This document shows positions 16,895 through 26,982 of a stretch of 64,000 nucleotides of DNA, piece after piece (positions within the stretch are counted from its first letter, which is position 1; every line of letters starts with the position of its first letter). The stretch comes from JAFLCL01 sp964502175 (GTDB lineage Bacteria > Myxococcota_A > Polyangia > Polyangiales > Sandaracinaceae). A program made the position numbers and the translations under genes. The notes below the pieces were generated by a model. That model was not told the origin of the DNA. It saw only the letters and a list, made by a program, of their open reading frames with translations, and did not search any database. Where the stretch lies: positions 62,001 through 126,000 of the forward strand of contig CAZCVE010000022.1 in assembly GCA_964502175.1 (NCBI GenBank), given 5' to 3'.

Positions 16895-18127
16895 TCAGGC
16901 TCGCTCGACCTCGAGGCACACCAGCCGGTAGAGGAACGACTCCGCGGCGTCGTTGCCGACCAGGCCGTACTCGCAGAACTCGCGCTCCGCGAAGAAGGTG
17001 GCGATCGACGCCGGGCGCGCGAGCCATGCGTCGTCGGGGACCGCTTCGCAGCGATCCGAGAGATCGCTCGTCTCGTCGTCCATGAGACCGCCGCCGTCGG
17101 GCATCGCAGGGACGAACGTCACGCCCACGCGCAGCGCGCTCGCGTCGTCGTCCGTGAACGGATCCACGAGGCGCGCGAGGTAGACCTCCGGCGCCGTCGC
17201 GTCCCAGTCGCGGCTCGTCGGGCGGACGAAGTCGTCGAGTCGCCGCGCCGCCAAGCACGCGCGAGCGGACACGCGGTATCCAGCCTCCACGAGCGCGTGC
17301 GCGAGGTCGCGGTCGGAGCCGCGGAGCGCTTCGAGAGACGGGGGCTGCGACCCGTCACCCACGATCGCGTGGCGCGCGCACGGCACGAACAGCGGCTGCG
17401 TCGCGCCGCGAGCTTCGTCGCGACTTCCTTCGGCGTCGCGCCTCGAAGGCATCTCGAGGTCTTCGAGCTCGCGGAGGACGTCGGCCATGCGCGCGCTCCA
17501 CGTGAGATCGTCGCGGGCTCGTCCGGTTCGCTCGAGCGCGTAGGTGAGCGTGACGCGCGCGCCTCGTCGCACGACCTCGACCGCGTGATCCACGTCGGTG
17601 AACATCGCCGCCCAGCGAAGCTGGTTCGGCGCGCACGGGCCGCTCCAGTCGATCGTCTCGCGGCCGATGCGGAGCGCTCCGCCCTCGTGCTCGATCGGCA
17701 GCGCCACCACCAGCGTCGCGACGAGATCCGCCGTCCGCGGCGTGTCCTTGTGACGCGCGAAGTGTCCGCCGATCGAATAGAGGACGACGTCGGTGAGCCT
17801 CGCCGAGAGGTGCTCGCGCGGCGAGAGAGTCGCCTCGATCTCGGGCAGGAGGCTCGCCGGATCGAAGCCTCGCACCGCGACCGACCCGCGCGCCGAGAGG
17901 CGAACCGCGCTGCGCACGGTGGGATCGAGCCGCGTCTCGTCGCCGACCCCGAACGGCGCAGCCTCGCCACGCGAGAGAAGCCACGAGACGAAGCCGGGAT
18001 CATCGACGGCGCGCTCGTTTCCATCCGGCAGCGCGAGGACCAGCGGCGCGTCGGTCGCAGTCGTGCCTGCGACCGAGACGTGCTCGTCCAGGGTTGCCAT
18101 CGCGCGAAGGAGGCCGTCTCTGCTCAT
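16895..18127 (-). CDS. 2-oxoglutarate-Fe(II) oxygenase-like protein
   Basis: About 410 residues from ATG 18127. The N-terminal half carries the prolyl-hydroxylase-like jelly-roll pattern LYSIGGHFARHKDTPRT (an H-x-D iron pair is HKD), then VATLVVALPIEHEGGALRI and WAAMFTDVDHAVEVVRRGARVTLTYAL with the distal His and the Arg that binds 2-oxoglutarate. The C-terminal half is not recognised. Such proteins hydroxylate protein or small-molecule substrates; none is predicted. The frame is open to 18250, but that start would overlap the divergent rdgC; the exact start is uncertain. Confidence 0.72.
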   Translation of the reverse strand: MSRDGLLRAMATLDEHVSVAGTTATDAPLVLALPDGNERAVDDPGFVSWLLSRGEAAPFGVGDETRLDPTVRSAVRLSARGSVAVRGFDPASLLPEIEATLSPREHLSARLTDVVLYSIGGHFARHKDTPRTADLVATLVVALPIEHEGGALRIGRETIDWSGPCAPNQLRWAAMFTDVDHAVEVVRRGARVTLTYALERTGRARDDLTWSARMADVLRELEDLEMPSRRDAEGSRDEARGATQPLFVPCARHAIVGDGSQPPSLEALRGSDRDLAHALVEAGYRVSARACLAARRLDDFVRPTSRDWDATAPEVYLARLVDPFTDDDASALRVGVTFVPAMPDGGGLMDDETSDLSDRCEAVPDDAWLARPASIATFFAEREFCEYGLVGNDAAESFLYRLVCLEVERA

Positions 18128-18248
18128 GGGAACGGAGAGATGCCGTTCGGTGCATGTCCGGACAAGCCGACGATCGGCGTGTTCGCGAGTGAGGCGTGTG
18201 CGCCGCGAATGCAGCGTCCCTGCGAGGTCGTGGTACACGCGGCGACCC

Positions 18249-18914
18249 ATGTCGGCGCTCTCGGGATCGCTCAGCTACCAACGCTTCTTCGTCGAGACGA
18301 AGCTCCCTCGCGACTTCGTGTCGAGGTCGCACGAGGCCATTCTCAAGCACGCGCTCAAGCCGCTTCATCCGAACGAGCCGGACGCGGAGCGCTCGGGGTG
18401 GTGCGTGATGGGCGAGCCGATGGACATCGAGCTCGATCGCTCGCGCCTCTTCCTCGACGGCTTCCTCAACCTCGGCCTCCGCACCGACAAGTGGGCGATT
18501 CCGTCGGCGCTCTTCAAGACGCGCCTGCGCGAGGTCGAGGCGCAGGAGAAGCAGCGTCGCGAGCGTGATCGCCTCGGTCGCCGCGAGAAGGCCGAGATCA
18601 AGGAGCTCGTCACGCGCGAGCTGCGAAAGAAGCTCCTGCCGTCGATCCGCGCGGTCGATCTCTCGTGGTCGCTCGAGGAGAACGTGGTGCGCTTCTTCAC
18701 GCACTCGAAGAAGACGACCGACACGATGATCGATCTCTTCCAGAAGACGTTCGGCTTCGAGCTCACGCCCGAGTCGCCGTTCACGCTGGGCCGTCGTCTC
18801 GGCTTCTCCGATGCGCAGCTCGAGGCGTGGGAGACGATCGAGCCGACGTCGTTGTTCGTGGAAGCGCGATCGACCGAGAGCGCGCAAGCGGCACAGAAGA
18901 AGGGAGGCCGCTGA
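18249..18914 (+). CDS. rdgC: RdgC-like recombination-associated protein
   Basis: 221 residues, shorter than enterobacterial RdgC (about 300). The conserved core is present: DKWAIPSALFKTRLREVE, GRREKAEIKELVTRELRKKLLPSIRAVDLSW, and VVRFFTHSKKTTDTMIDLFQKTFGFEL. RdgC forms a DNA-encircling dimeric ring and modulates RecA/replication restart. The C-terminal part of the E. coli protein is missing. It is coupled to the next gene by a 1-base stop/start overlap (TGATG), implying stoichiometric partners. Confidence 0.8.
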   Translation: MSALSGSLSYQRFFVETKLPRDFVSRSHEAILKHALKPLHPNEPDAERSGWCVMGEPMDIELDRSRLFLDGFLNLGLRTDKWAIPSALFKTRLREVEAQEKQRRERDRLGRREKAEIKELVTRELRKKLLPSIRAVDLSWSLEENVVRFFTHSKKTTDTMIDLFQKTFGFELTPESPFTLGRRLGFSDAQLEAWETIEPTSLFVEARSTESAQAAQKKGGR

Positions 18915-19624
18915 TGCAGCTCATCGACCTCGTCGAGAAGCGACGCTTCGTGGGGCGCGAGCTCCTCCTGTGGCTGTGGATGGAGTCGGAGCTCTCGGAG
19001 GCCACGCTCTCCACCAGCGAGCACGGCAGCTTCGGCCTGTGGATCGAGAAGAAGCTCGTGCTCTCGCTCGGCGAGGAGAGCACCCGCATCGCGGCGCCGA
19101 TGCCCGGCCTCGGACGTGAAGCGAAAGAAGCGCTCCAGCGCGGCCAGCTCCCCGAAGCCGCGGGCATCCGCGTCGCGTGGAAGGACGACGAGACCTCGCT
19201 CGCGATCGACGCCGAGAGCTTCGCGCTCCGCGGCCTCAAGCTCCGCACCTTGCTCGACAAAGCTGCTGGGGGTGGGGCCAACGGTGACGGCGAGACGACG
19301 ACGTTCGGTGGTGACCTCGTCGACGAGATGTCGGGCAAGAAGCCCGGTCGCCCGAAGAGAAAGCGCCCGGGCGACGAAGAGCGCGAGCGCGAGCTCGAAG
19401 AAGAGGCCGCGTTCCAAGAGCGCATGACGATGACGCGCGAGCTCGAAGACTTGCTCGCGACGCTCTACCGAGACTTCCTCGCGCTCCGTCTCAGCAAGAC
19501 CTGGGGCGCGGTGATCGTCCCGACGATGCGTCGCTGGGCCGCCGGCGAAGACGTGGATGGCGACGCATACCAGCGCGCGAAGCGAGGCAAGACGCCCGCG
19601 TCGGACGGCAAGAAGAAGCGCTGA
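18914..19624 (+). CDS. Uncharacterised RdgC-linked protein
   Basis: 236 residues, no known domain recognised. It starts MQLIDLVEKRRFVGRELLLWLWME, then an alpha/beta region, a Lys/Arg-rich linker (GKKPGRPKRKRPGDEERERE, about 147-170) resembling an AT-hook-like patch, and a helical C-terminus ending in basic residues (GKTPASDGKKKR). The basic stretches suggest nucleic-acid binding. Its start overlaps the rdgC stop by one base, so it probably works with RdgC (inference). Confidence 0.75.
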   Translation: MQLIDLVEKRRFVGRELLLWLWMESELSEATLSTSEHGSFGLWIEKKLVLSLGEESTRIAAPMPGLGREAKEALQRGQLPEAAGIRVAWKDDETSLAIDAESFALRGLKLRTLLDKAAGGGANGDGETTTFGGDLVDEMSGKKPGRPKRKRPGDEERERELEEEAAFQERMTMTRELEDLLATLYRDFLALRLSKTWGAVIVPTMRRWAAGEDVDGDAYQRAKRGKTPASDGKKKR

Positions 19625-19671
19625 ACGTTCTCCGTCGGGCCTCTCGCGCGGTCGCGTGTCACGACGGGGGC

Positions 19672-20748
19672 GTGTCGGAGGAGACGGTCAGCTCGAGGCG
19701 TGCCTGGCTTGCGACGGGTCGTGGGCGCGGTTGGCTTGCGGCGCGCGACGCGGGGGCCACGGCATTGGGCGATGTGATCGCCCTCGTGCTCGACGACCCG
19801 CGGTGGGATCGACAGGTCGAGCAGCGCGCCGGCTACTACGCAACGTTGCTCGCGCCTCACCATGCAGACATCTCCGCCATCGCGGCGAGGCTGCACGAGC
19901 GAGGTTCGAACGAGTCGGATGCGTGGCTCCCGATCGGCGTGCTCGGTGAGCTCGCGCGCCGCGGTCACGTTGCTGCGCTCGAGGCGCTGCGGTGCGCTGA
20001 GAGTGGGCCTCATGGAGATCACGTGGGGCACGAGCTGGCGTCGATGGTGTCGGTTGCGCCGATCGAGCCCACGCATCGTGGTTCCGCGCCTCGTTCCCGA
20101 GCTGCGAGGGATGTGAGTGAGCCGTCGAGATGTCTCGACGACGTCGAGCGCGCGTTGCGTGAGCAAGCCCTTCGCTTGGAGACCGATCCGCTCGCCCGAA
20201 GGAGCGACGGGGCCCGAGAGCGACGGGAGCGGTTGCGTCTCCTGGATTCGCTACCGCCCGAGCACTCCCTGCCGCGCGCACGTTCATGGCTGGACGAGCC
20301 GTGGCCGCTCTCGCTCGCCGCCGAGCGTGTGCTCGCCAGACACGCGACCGACGTCGATCGCCCGATGATCGAGGCGGGTGTCGTTGAAGCTCATGCGGGG
20401 CGCGACCACTACCGGCTCTGCTCGCTCGTGGATGCGCTCTCGACGATCGGCGACGCGGCGTCGTTACCGGTTCTCTGCGTGGTGCACGACGAAACGGCGT
20501 ACTCGTACGGACGCGGACGCGCTCTGAGAGCGCTCTCGGCGCATCGAGAGCACGTGGCCGTGCGAGAGCGGATTCGGGAGGGGCTCTGGGACTCTGAATC
20601 GGTGAGCCGCGAGATCGCGGCCGACGCCTGCGACGTGTCTGATCGGGTCGCGCGGCGACGCTTGTGTGAGCTGGCCGACGACCCGCACGAGGGCGAGCGC
20701 GTTCGCGAAGCCGCAGCACTCGCACTCGCCGACGAACACACCACGTGA
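19672..20748 (+). CDS. HEAT-repeat-like hypothetical protein
   Basis: 358 residues starting at GTG 19672. The sequence is mostly short paired helices typical of HEAT/PBS-lyase-like repeats (LPIGVLGELARRGHVAALEAL, YRLCSLVDALSTIGDAASLPVL, EGERVREAAALALADEH). No signal peptide or catalytic motif. Base composition looks somewhat less GC-rich than flanking genes. Probably a protein-interaction scaffold. Confidence 0.65.
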   Translation: MSEETVSSRRAWLATGRGRGWLAARDAGATALGDVIALVLDDPRWDRQVEQRAGYYATLLAPHHADISAIAARLHERGSNESDAWLPIGVLGELARRGHVAALEALRCAESGPHGDHVGHELASMVSVAPIEPTHRGSAPRSRAARDVSEPSRCLDDVERALREQALRLETDPLARRSDGARERRERLRLLDSLPPEHSLPRARSWLDEPWPLSLAAERVLARHATDVDRPMIEAGVVEAHAGRDHYRLCSLVDALSTIGDAASLPVLCVVHDETAYSYGRGRALRALSAHREHVAVRERIREGLWDSESVSREIAADACDVSDRVARRRLCELADDPHEGERVREAAALALADEHTT

Positions 20749-20815
20749 GCTCGGGCGGTCGGCGCCGCGGCGGTGTGCGGGGAAGCTTTTGGTGGGCGAG
20801 GCGTTCGTTCCATCC

Positions 20816-21691
20816 ATGTCGCGCGGGGTCATCGAGTGTCCGTGGTGCGCCGTCGCGCTCGCGCGAGACGCCAAGGACCGCTGCGACAGGTGCGGGCGGC
20901 CGATCGAGATCTTCGGTGACGTGGTGCGACACGGGTCGCTGCGCGTCTCGGGATCGGGCCGGCGCGCGAGCGAGCTGATCGCGCTCGCGATCGGCGCCAA
21001 CACCACCGTGGTCACGCTGCTCGTCGCCACGCAGTCGATCCCGCTCGCGGTGCTGTCCCTGCTGGGTGGCGTCGTCGCCCTGACGATCCAGAGCCTCGCG
21101 GGCACGGCCAGCGAGCTACGCGTCGAATCCGATCGACTGGTCGAGACCCGCGGTGTCGTCGTCCTGCGCGAGAACGTCGCGCGCATCGTCATGACCACGG
21201 CGGGCCTGCGGATCGACACGATCCACGGCGAGACGCGGCACGTGGACATCGAGGCCGCGGTCGACGCACGTCGCGTCCTCGACGAGATCCACCTCGCGTG
21301 GCCCGACCTCACGCGCTTCGATCGACGCACGCTGGTGCGGAGCCTCGCGCGGCGTCCTCGAGTCGGACACGCGGACCTCGCCGCACGCCCGCCGTTCACG
21401 ATCGAGCGCGCACATCCGGGCGATGGTTACCGCGAAGGCGGCGAGGCCAGCGTCCGTCTCGTCCACGCGGACGCACCGAGTTGGGTGCTCATCGAGGAGC
21501 ACGGCGCGTGGCGCGTCGAGCAGGCGAGCGGCACCACGCGCCTGAGCCCGCCGATCGTCCTCGTGCATCTGTGGCGCGACGGAGTCCGCGTCGTCACCGC
21601 GGACGCAGAGATCACGCTGCCGTGCGCGCGCGAGCGCGACGCACGCGAAGGCGTCCGCTTGGTGCGCAGCCTCTTGCTCCGAGGGAGCTGA
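20816..21691 (+). CDS. Zinc-ribbon membrane protein of unknown function
   Basis: 291 residues. An N-terminal zinc ribbon has two Cys pairs (CPWC and CDRCG, within residues 8-25). Two hydrophobic helices follow at about 50-90 (IALAIGANTTVVTLLVATQ, IPLAVLSLLGGVVALTIQSL). The remaining cytoplasmic part is beta-rich, resembling a PH-like membrane-linked domain (LRVESDRLVETRGVVVLREN). No known family assigned. It is convergent with the metalloprotease-like gene. Confidence 0.65.
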   Translation: MSRGVIECPWCAVALARDAKDRCDRCGRPIEIFGDVVRHGSLRVSGSGRRASELIALAIGANTTVVTLLVATQSIPLAVLSLLGGVVALTIQSLAGTASELRVESDRLVETRGVVVLRENVARIVMTTAGLRIDTIHGETRHVDIEAAVDARRVLDEIHLAWPDLTRFDRRTLVRSLARRPRVGHADLAARPPFTIERAHPGDGYREGGEASVRLVHADAPSWVLIEEHGAWRVEQASGTTRLSPPIVLVHLWRDGVRVVTADAEITLPCARERDAREGVRLVRSLLLRGS

Positions 21692-21711
21692 CACGCACCC
21701 GGCCGACGTAG

Positions 21712-22209
21712 TCACTCGGCTGGCGTGCCGCGGTACACGCCGCCCGTCGGGAGCGGGCCGCCTCGTGCGACCGACCAGGTCGTCGGGAGCTCGCGCGCGA
21801 ACGTCACGCCGATGCCGATCACGGAGAGCGCGAGGGCGATCACGCCGCTGATGCGCGAGACGTCGATCCACACCGCCAGCAGCGCGACCACGACGAGTGT
21901 CGCGAGGTAGCCGCCGTACGACATCGCGAGGAACTGCCTGCGCGTGCTCGTCTCGACGTCGAAGAAGAAGAGGAAGAACGTCACCAGCGAGCTCGGCGCG
22001 TGCGCGCGCCCGCCGCTCAGGAGCGTGCCCGCGAGGTGGCCCCACTCGTGGGCGAGGAAGCCTGCGTAGGGGACGAGCAGGCCTGCGAGCACGCCGAACA
22101 CCATGGCCGCCATGTCGCGATCCGCGAGCGATGCGTCGAGCCACACCACGCCGAGCGTGATCGCGAGGATCACCGCGTCACGGATCGCGAACGGCAGGAA
22201 CGGACGCAT
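21712..22209 (-). CDS. Small M50-like (site-2 protease-type) membrane protein with HEWGH
   Basis: 165 residues with about four membrane helices. The second helix contains FLAHEWGHLAGTLLSGG, an HExxH zinc motif embedded in the membrane as in M50 site-2 proteases and their uncharacterised relatives. The third metal ligand (usually an Asp in NPDG further on) is not obvious, so proteolytic activity is uncertain. It is divergent from the metallophosphoesterase gene with a 59-base gap. Confidence 0.65.
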   Translation of the reverse strand: MRPFLPFAIRDAVILAITLGVVWLDASLADRDMAAMVFGVLAGLLVPYAGFLAHEWGHLAGTLLSGGRAHAPSSLVTFFLFFFDVETSTRRQFLAMSYGGYLATLVVVALLAVWIDVSRISGVIALALSVIGIGVTFARELPTTWSVARGGPLPTGGVYRGTPAE

Positions 22210-22268
22210 CGCGCGTCATTTCGCCTGCGAGACGCGCGAACATCAACCCCCATCCGCTACGGTGACGC

Positions 22269-23081
22269 ATGCGCATCGCGTGGTGCACGGACATCCACCT
22301 CGATCACCTCTCCGAGAAGGGGCGGGTGCGCTTCGCGGAGAGTCTGCGCGACTCGACGTGCGACGCCGTGATCCTCACCGGCGATCTCTCACACGCGCCC
22401 GTGATTCGATCGCACCTCGCCGAGCTCGCTCTCTCGCTCGCGCGGCCCATCTGGTTCGTGCTCGGCAACCACGACTTCTACGAGGGCTCGATCGAGGGCG
22501 TGCGACGAGACGTCCGCGAGCTCGCCCTTCGCGATCCGTGGCTGCGCTACCTGCCGGACGCAGGCGCCGTACCCCTCGATGCCGACACGGTGCTCGTCGG
22601 CTGCGACGGCTTCGGCGATGGACGCCTCGGGCGTGTGATCGAGACGCCCATCGTGCTGAACGATCACCTCCTCATCCGCGAGCTCGCTGGATTGCCACGG
22701 TCGGTGCTCGCCGCGCGGCTCGCCGCGCTCGGTGATCAGGAGGCGACCGCGCTCTCGGGGCTCCTCGCGAAGACCACCGACGCGCGGCGTGTGATCGTCG
22801 CGACGCACGTGCCTCCGTTCCGCGAGAGCACGTGGCACGAGGGCGCGCCGTCGAACGACGACTGGCTGCCGTTCTTCTCGTGCAAGGCCGTCGGCGACGT
22901 CCTGCGCGATCACGCGGAGTGGCATCCGCAGCAGTCGGTGGTCGTCCTCTGTGGGCACACGCACAGCCCCGGTGTCGCGGAGATGGCGCCCAACCTCGTG
23001 GTCCACACGGGGGCGGCCGACTACGGACGCATCTCGATCGCCGGGGTGCTCGACATGACCAAGCACAAGTTCTTCGAGTGA
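22269..23081 (+). CDS. Calcineurin-like metallophosphoesterase
   Basis: 270 residues. The five blocks of the family are present: CTDIHLDHL at the N-terminus, ILTGDLSH, VLGNHDFYEGS, VIVATHVPPF and VLCGHTHSPG, supplying the dinuclear metal site. Substrates range from phosphodiesters to nucleotides and cannot be inferred. No signal peptide, so cytoplasmic. It is 63 bases upstream of the radical SAM gene in the same direction, possibly one transcription unit. Confidence 0.88.
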   Translation: MRIAWCTDIHLDHLSEKGRVRFAESLRDSTCDAVILTGDLSHAPVIRSHLAELALSLARPIWFVLGNHDFYEGSIEGVRRDVRELALRDPWLRYLPDAGAVPLDADTVLVGCDGFGDGRLGRVIETPIVLNDHLLIRELAGLPRSVLAARLAALGDQEATALSGLLAKTTDARRVIVATHVPPFRESTWHEGAPSNDDWLPFFSCKAVGDVLRDHAEWHPQQSVVVLCGHTHSPGVAEMAPNLVVHTGAADYGRISIAGVLDMTKHKFFE

Positions 23082-23144
23082 TGGGCGCGGGCGCGATGCG
23101 CTCCCGCGACTGTCAGGAAGCGGTGAGGGACGACTCTCCGAGCG

Positions 23145-24167
23145 ATGAGTCCCTGCTCGTCGCTCGATCGGCCGCGCGCCGTGCCCCTCGATGGCGCGCT
23201 GATCACGTTCGATCGACGTACGGGCGTCGCGCTGATCGCCGAGGGCGACGAGACGCGTGAGCTCGTGATGCGCGCGCCGCGCGTGGTGCAGATGGGCATC
23301 ACGAACGCGTGCAACTTCTCCTGCGAGTACTGCTCGCGCCCGCTCGACGCGAAGAGCGAGTGGACCGCGGAGAGCGCGTTCGAGTTCCTCGCAGAGATGG
23401 CCGAGGCGGGCACGCTCGAGGTCGCGTTCGGCGGTGGTGAGCCGTTCGCGTTCAAGGGCTTCGTCACGCTGTGCGAGCGCCTGCATCGCGAGACGCCGCT
23501 CGCCGTGAGCGTGACGACGAACGGCTCGCTGCTCACCGACGACGTGCTCGCGCGCCTCGCGCCCGTGATCGGACAGGTGCGCTTGTCGCTGCACGACGAG
23601 CGCGACTGGCGCGTGGCGCTCGCAGCGCTGGCGCGATCGCGCGTGCGCTTCGGCGTGAACCTCCTCGTGACGCCCGAGGTGCTCTCGCGCCTCGAGGACG
23701 TGGTGCTCGAGGCGGTCGCGCTCGGCGCGCGTGACGTGCTGCTCCTCGGCTACCACGGTCCCGACGACGGCAAGCTCCTCTCGCCCGCGGAGGATCGTTC
23801 GCTGGCGCGCGCGATGTCGCTGCTCGCCCGCGCGACGGGTGCTCGCTTCGCGGCCGACGTCTGCTTCGGCGATCGCCTCGGTGGACTGTCGATCGAGAAG
23901 CTCGGCGCGCGACGTAGCGACTGCGGCGCGGGCCGCGACTTCGTCGTCGTCACGAGCGATCGACGCATGCGTCCGTGCAGCTTCCATCACGACGCGGTCC
24001 CGTTCTCGGACGCGCGTGCGCTGATCGAGCTCTTCGCGCGTGAGCGCGCGCGATGGACGCGTCCCGTGCTCGAGCGCGGCTGCGCGCGTGGTGATGCGGC
24101 ACGGGTCGAGGTCGGGGATCGAGGCCACGTACGTCGTCTGCCGCTCTGGGAAGAGGTGATCCGATGA
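23145..24167 (+). CDS. Radical SAM protein
   Basis: 340 residues. The 4Fe-4S motif is CNFSCEYC (CxxxCxxC, about residues 56-63), followed by VAFGGGEPFAFKGF (the GGE SAM-binding motif) and TTNGSLL. Near the C-terminus a further Cys group (RRSDCGAGRDFVVV, RMRPCSFHH) resembles a SPASM-like auxiliary cluster site, with a later Cys in RGCARG. Such enzymes modify peptides or proteins. It overlaps the next gene by 4 bases, so that product is the best partner or substrate candidate (inference). Confidence 0.88.
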   Translation: MSPCSSLDRPRAVPLDGALITFDRRTGVALIAEGDETRELVMRAPRVVQMGITNACNFSCEYCSRPLDAKSEWTAESAFEFLAEMAEAGTLEVAFGGGEPFAFKGFVTLCERLHRETPLAVSVTTNGSLLTDDVLARLAPVIGQVRLSLHDERDWRVALAALARSRVRFGVNLLVTPEVLSRLEDVVLEAVALGARDVLLLGYHGPDDGKLLSPAEDRSLARAMSLLARATGARFAADVCFGDRLGGLSIEKLGARRSDCGAGRDFVVVTSDRRMRPCSFHHDAVPFSDARALIELFARERARWTRPVLERGCARGDAARVEVGDRGHVRRLPLWEEVIR

Positions 24168-24883
24168 TGCAGCTCCGTCTCATGCAGGCCTTCTCGGGCA
24201 ACAACTCGGGCGCGTACGCGCTGCTCGGGACGTTCACGGACGTCGCGCGCGTGGACGCGCTCTCGAAGGAGCTCGGCGAGGTGTTCGAGGCCCACGCGAA
24301 GTGGCTCGAGGCCTCGCCGCGCCCCAGCCGCTCTCCGCTCGCCGAGCTCGCGTCGAGGCATGGCATCGAGGTCGACCCGAGCGTCGGCACGATGGACGAC
24401 TGGCCTCACTACGGCACGCCGCCGCAGGCCATCGCGCTCGGCGATCAGCTCCTCGTCTTCGTCGACTGCGCGGTGACGTTCCCGCGCTTCCTCGGCGAGG
24501 TCGTCTACAAGAGCGGTGGGCGCGTCGGTGCCGAGATCGATCACGCCCACGATCCCATCGTGCTCGTGCACGAGATCTGGCGGGAGGGCGGCTGGAAGAC
24601 GCGCGAGGAGACCGAGCGCGTGATCGCCGCATGTCGCCTCGACGCCGAGGAGGGCGTGTTCGCGGCGCTCCACGAGAGCGGCGAGGACCACGAGCGTCGA
24701 CCGAAGCCCGTCGTCCTGCGCGGTCAGTGGCCCGGCATGCTCACCCTGGTGCACGCGCCGATCGACGTCGTCGCTGGCGCCGCGCACGTGCGTGCGCTCG
24801 TCGAGCGCCACGGTCTCCGTCAGCGTGTACGCCTCTTCGAGGCTCCTTCGCGAGACGAGCCGTTTCGCGCGTTCGGCGTCTGA
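24164..24883 (+). CDS. Uncharacterised protein coupled to radical SAM gene
   Basis: 239 residues, not recognised. It starts MMQLRLMQAFSGNNSGAYAL and has an alpha/beta pattern with conserved-looking aromatic and acidic stretches (MDDWPHYGTPPQAIALGDQLLVFVD, FPRFLGEVVYKSGG). No signal or membrane segment. The ATGATG start overlaps the radical SAM stop (24165-24167). It could be a substrate-delivery or target protein for the radical SAM enzyme. Confidence 0.7.
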   Translation: MMQLRLMQAFSGNNSGAYALLGTFTDVARVDALSKELGEVFEAHAKWLEASPRPSRSPLAELASRHGIEVDPSVGTMDDWPHYGTPPQAIALGDQLLVFVDCAVTFPRFLGEVVYKSGGRVGAEIDHAHDPIVLVHEIWREGGWKTREETERVIAACRLDAEEGVFAALHESGEDHERRPKPVVLRGQWPGMLTLVHAPIDVVAGAAHVRALVERHGLRQRVRLFEAPSRDEPFRAFGV

Positions 24884-24905
24884 CGGCGCGCCGCGACTCG
24901 CTTGT

Positions 24906-26930
<2,025 letters not shown>

Positions 26931-26982
26931 GGAGGGCCAGCGAGCGTATCAGTCGTCGCGCGACGTTCGGCCGAGGGGGCGC

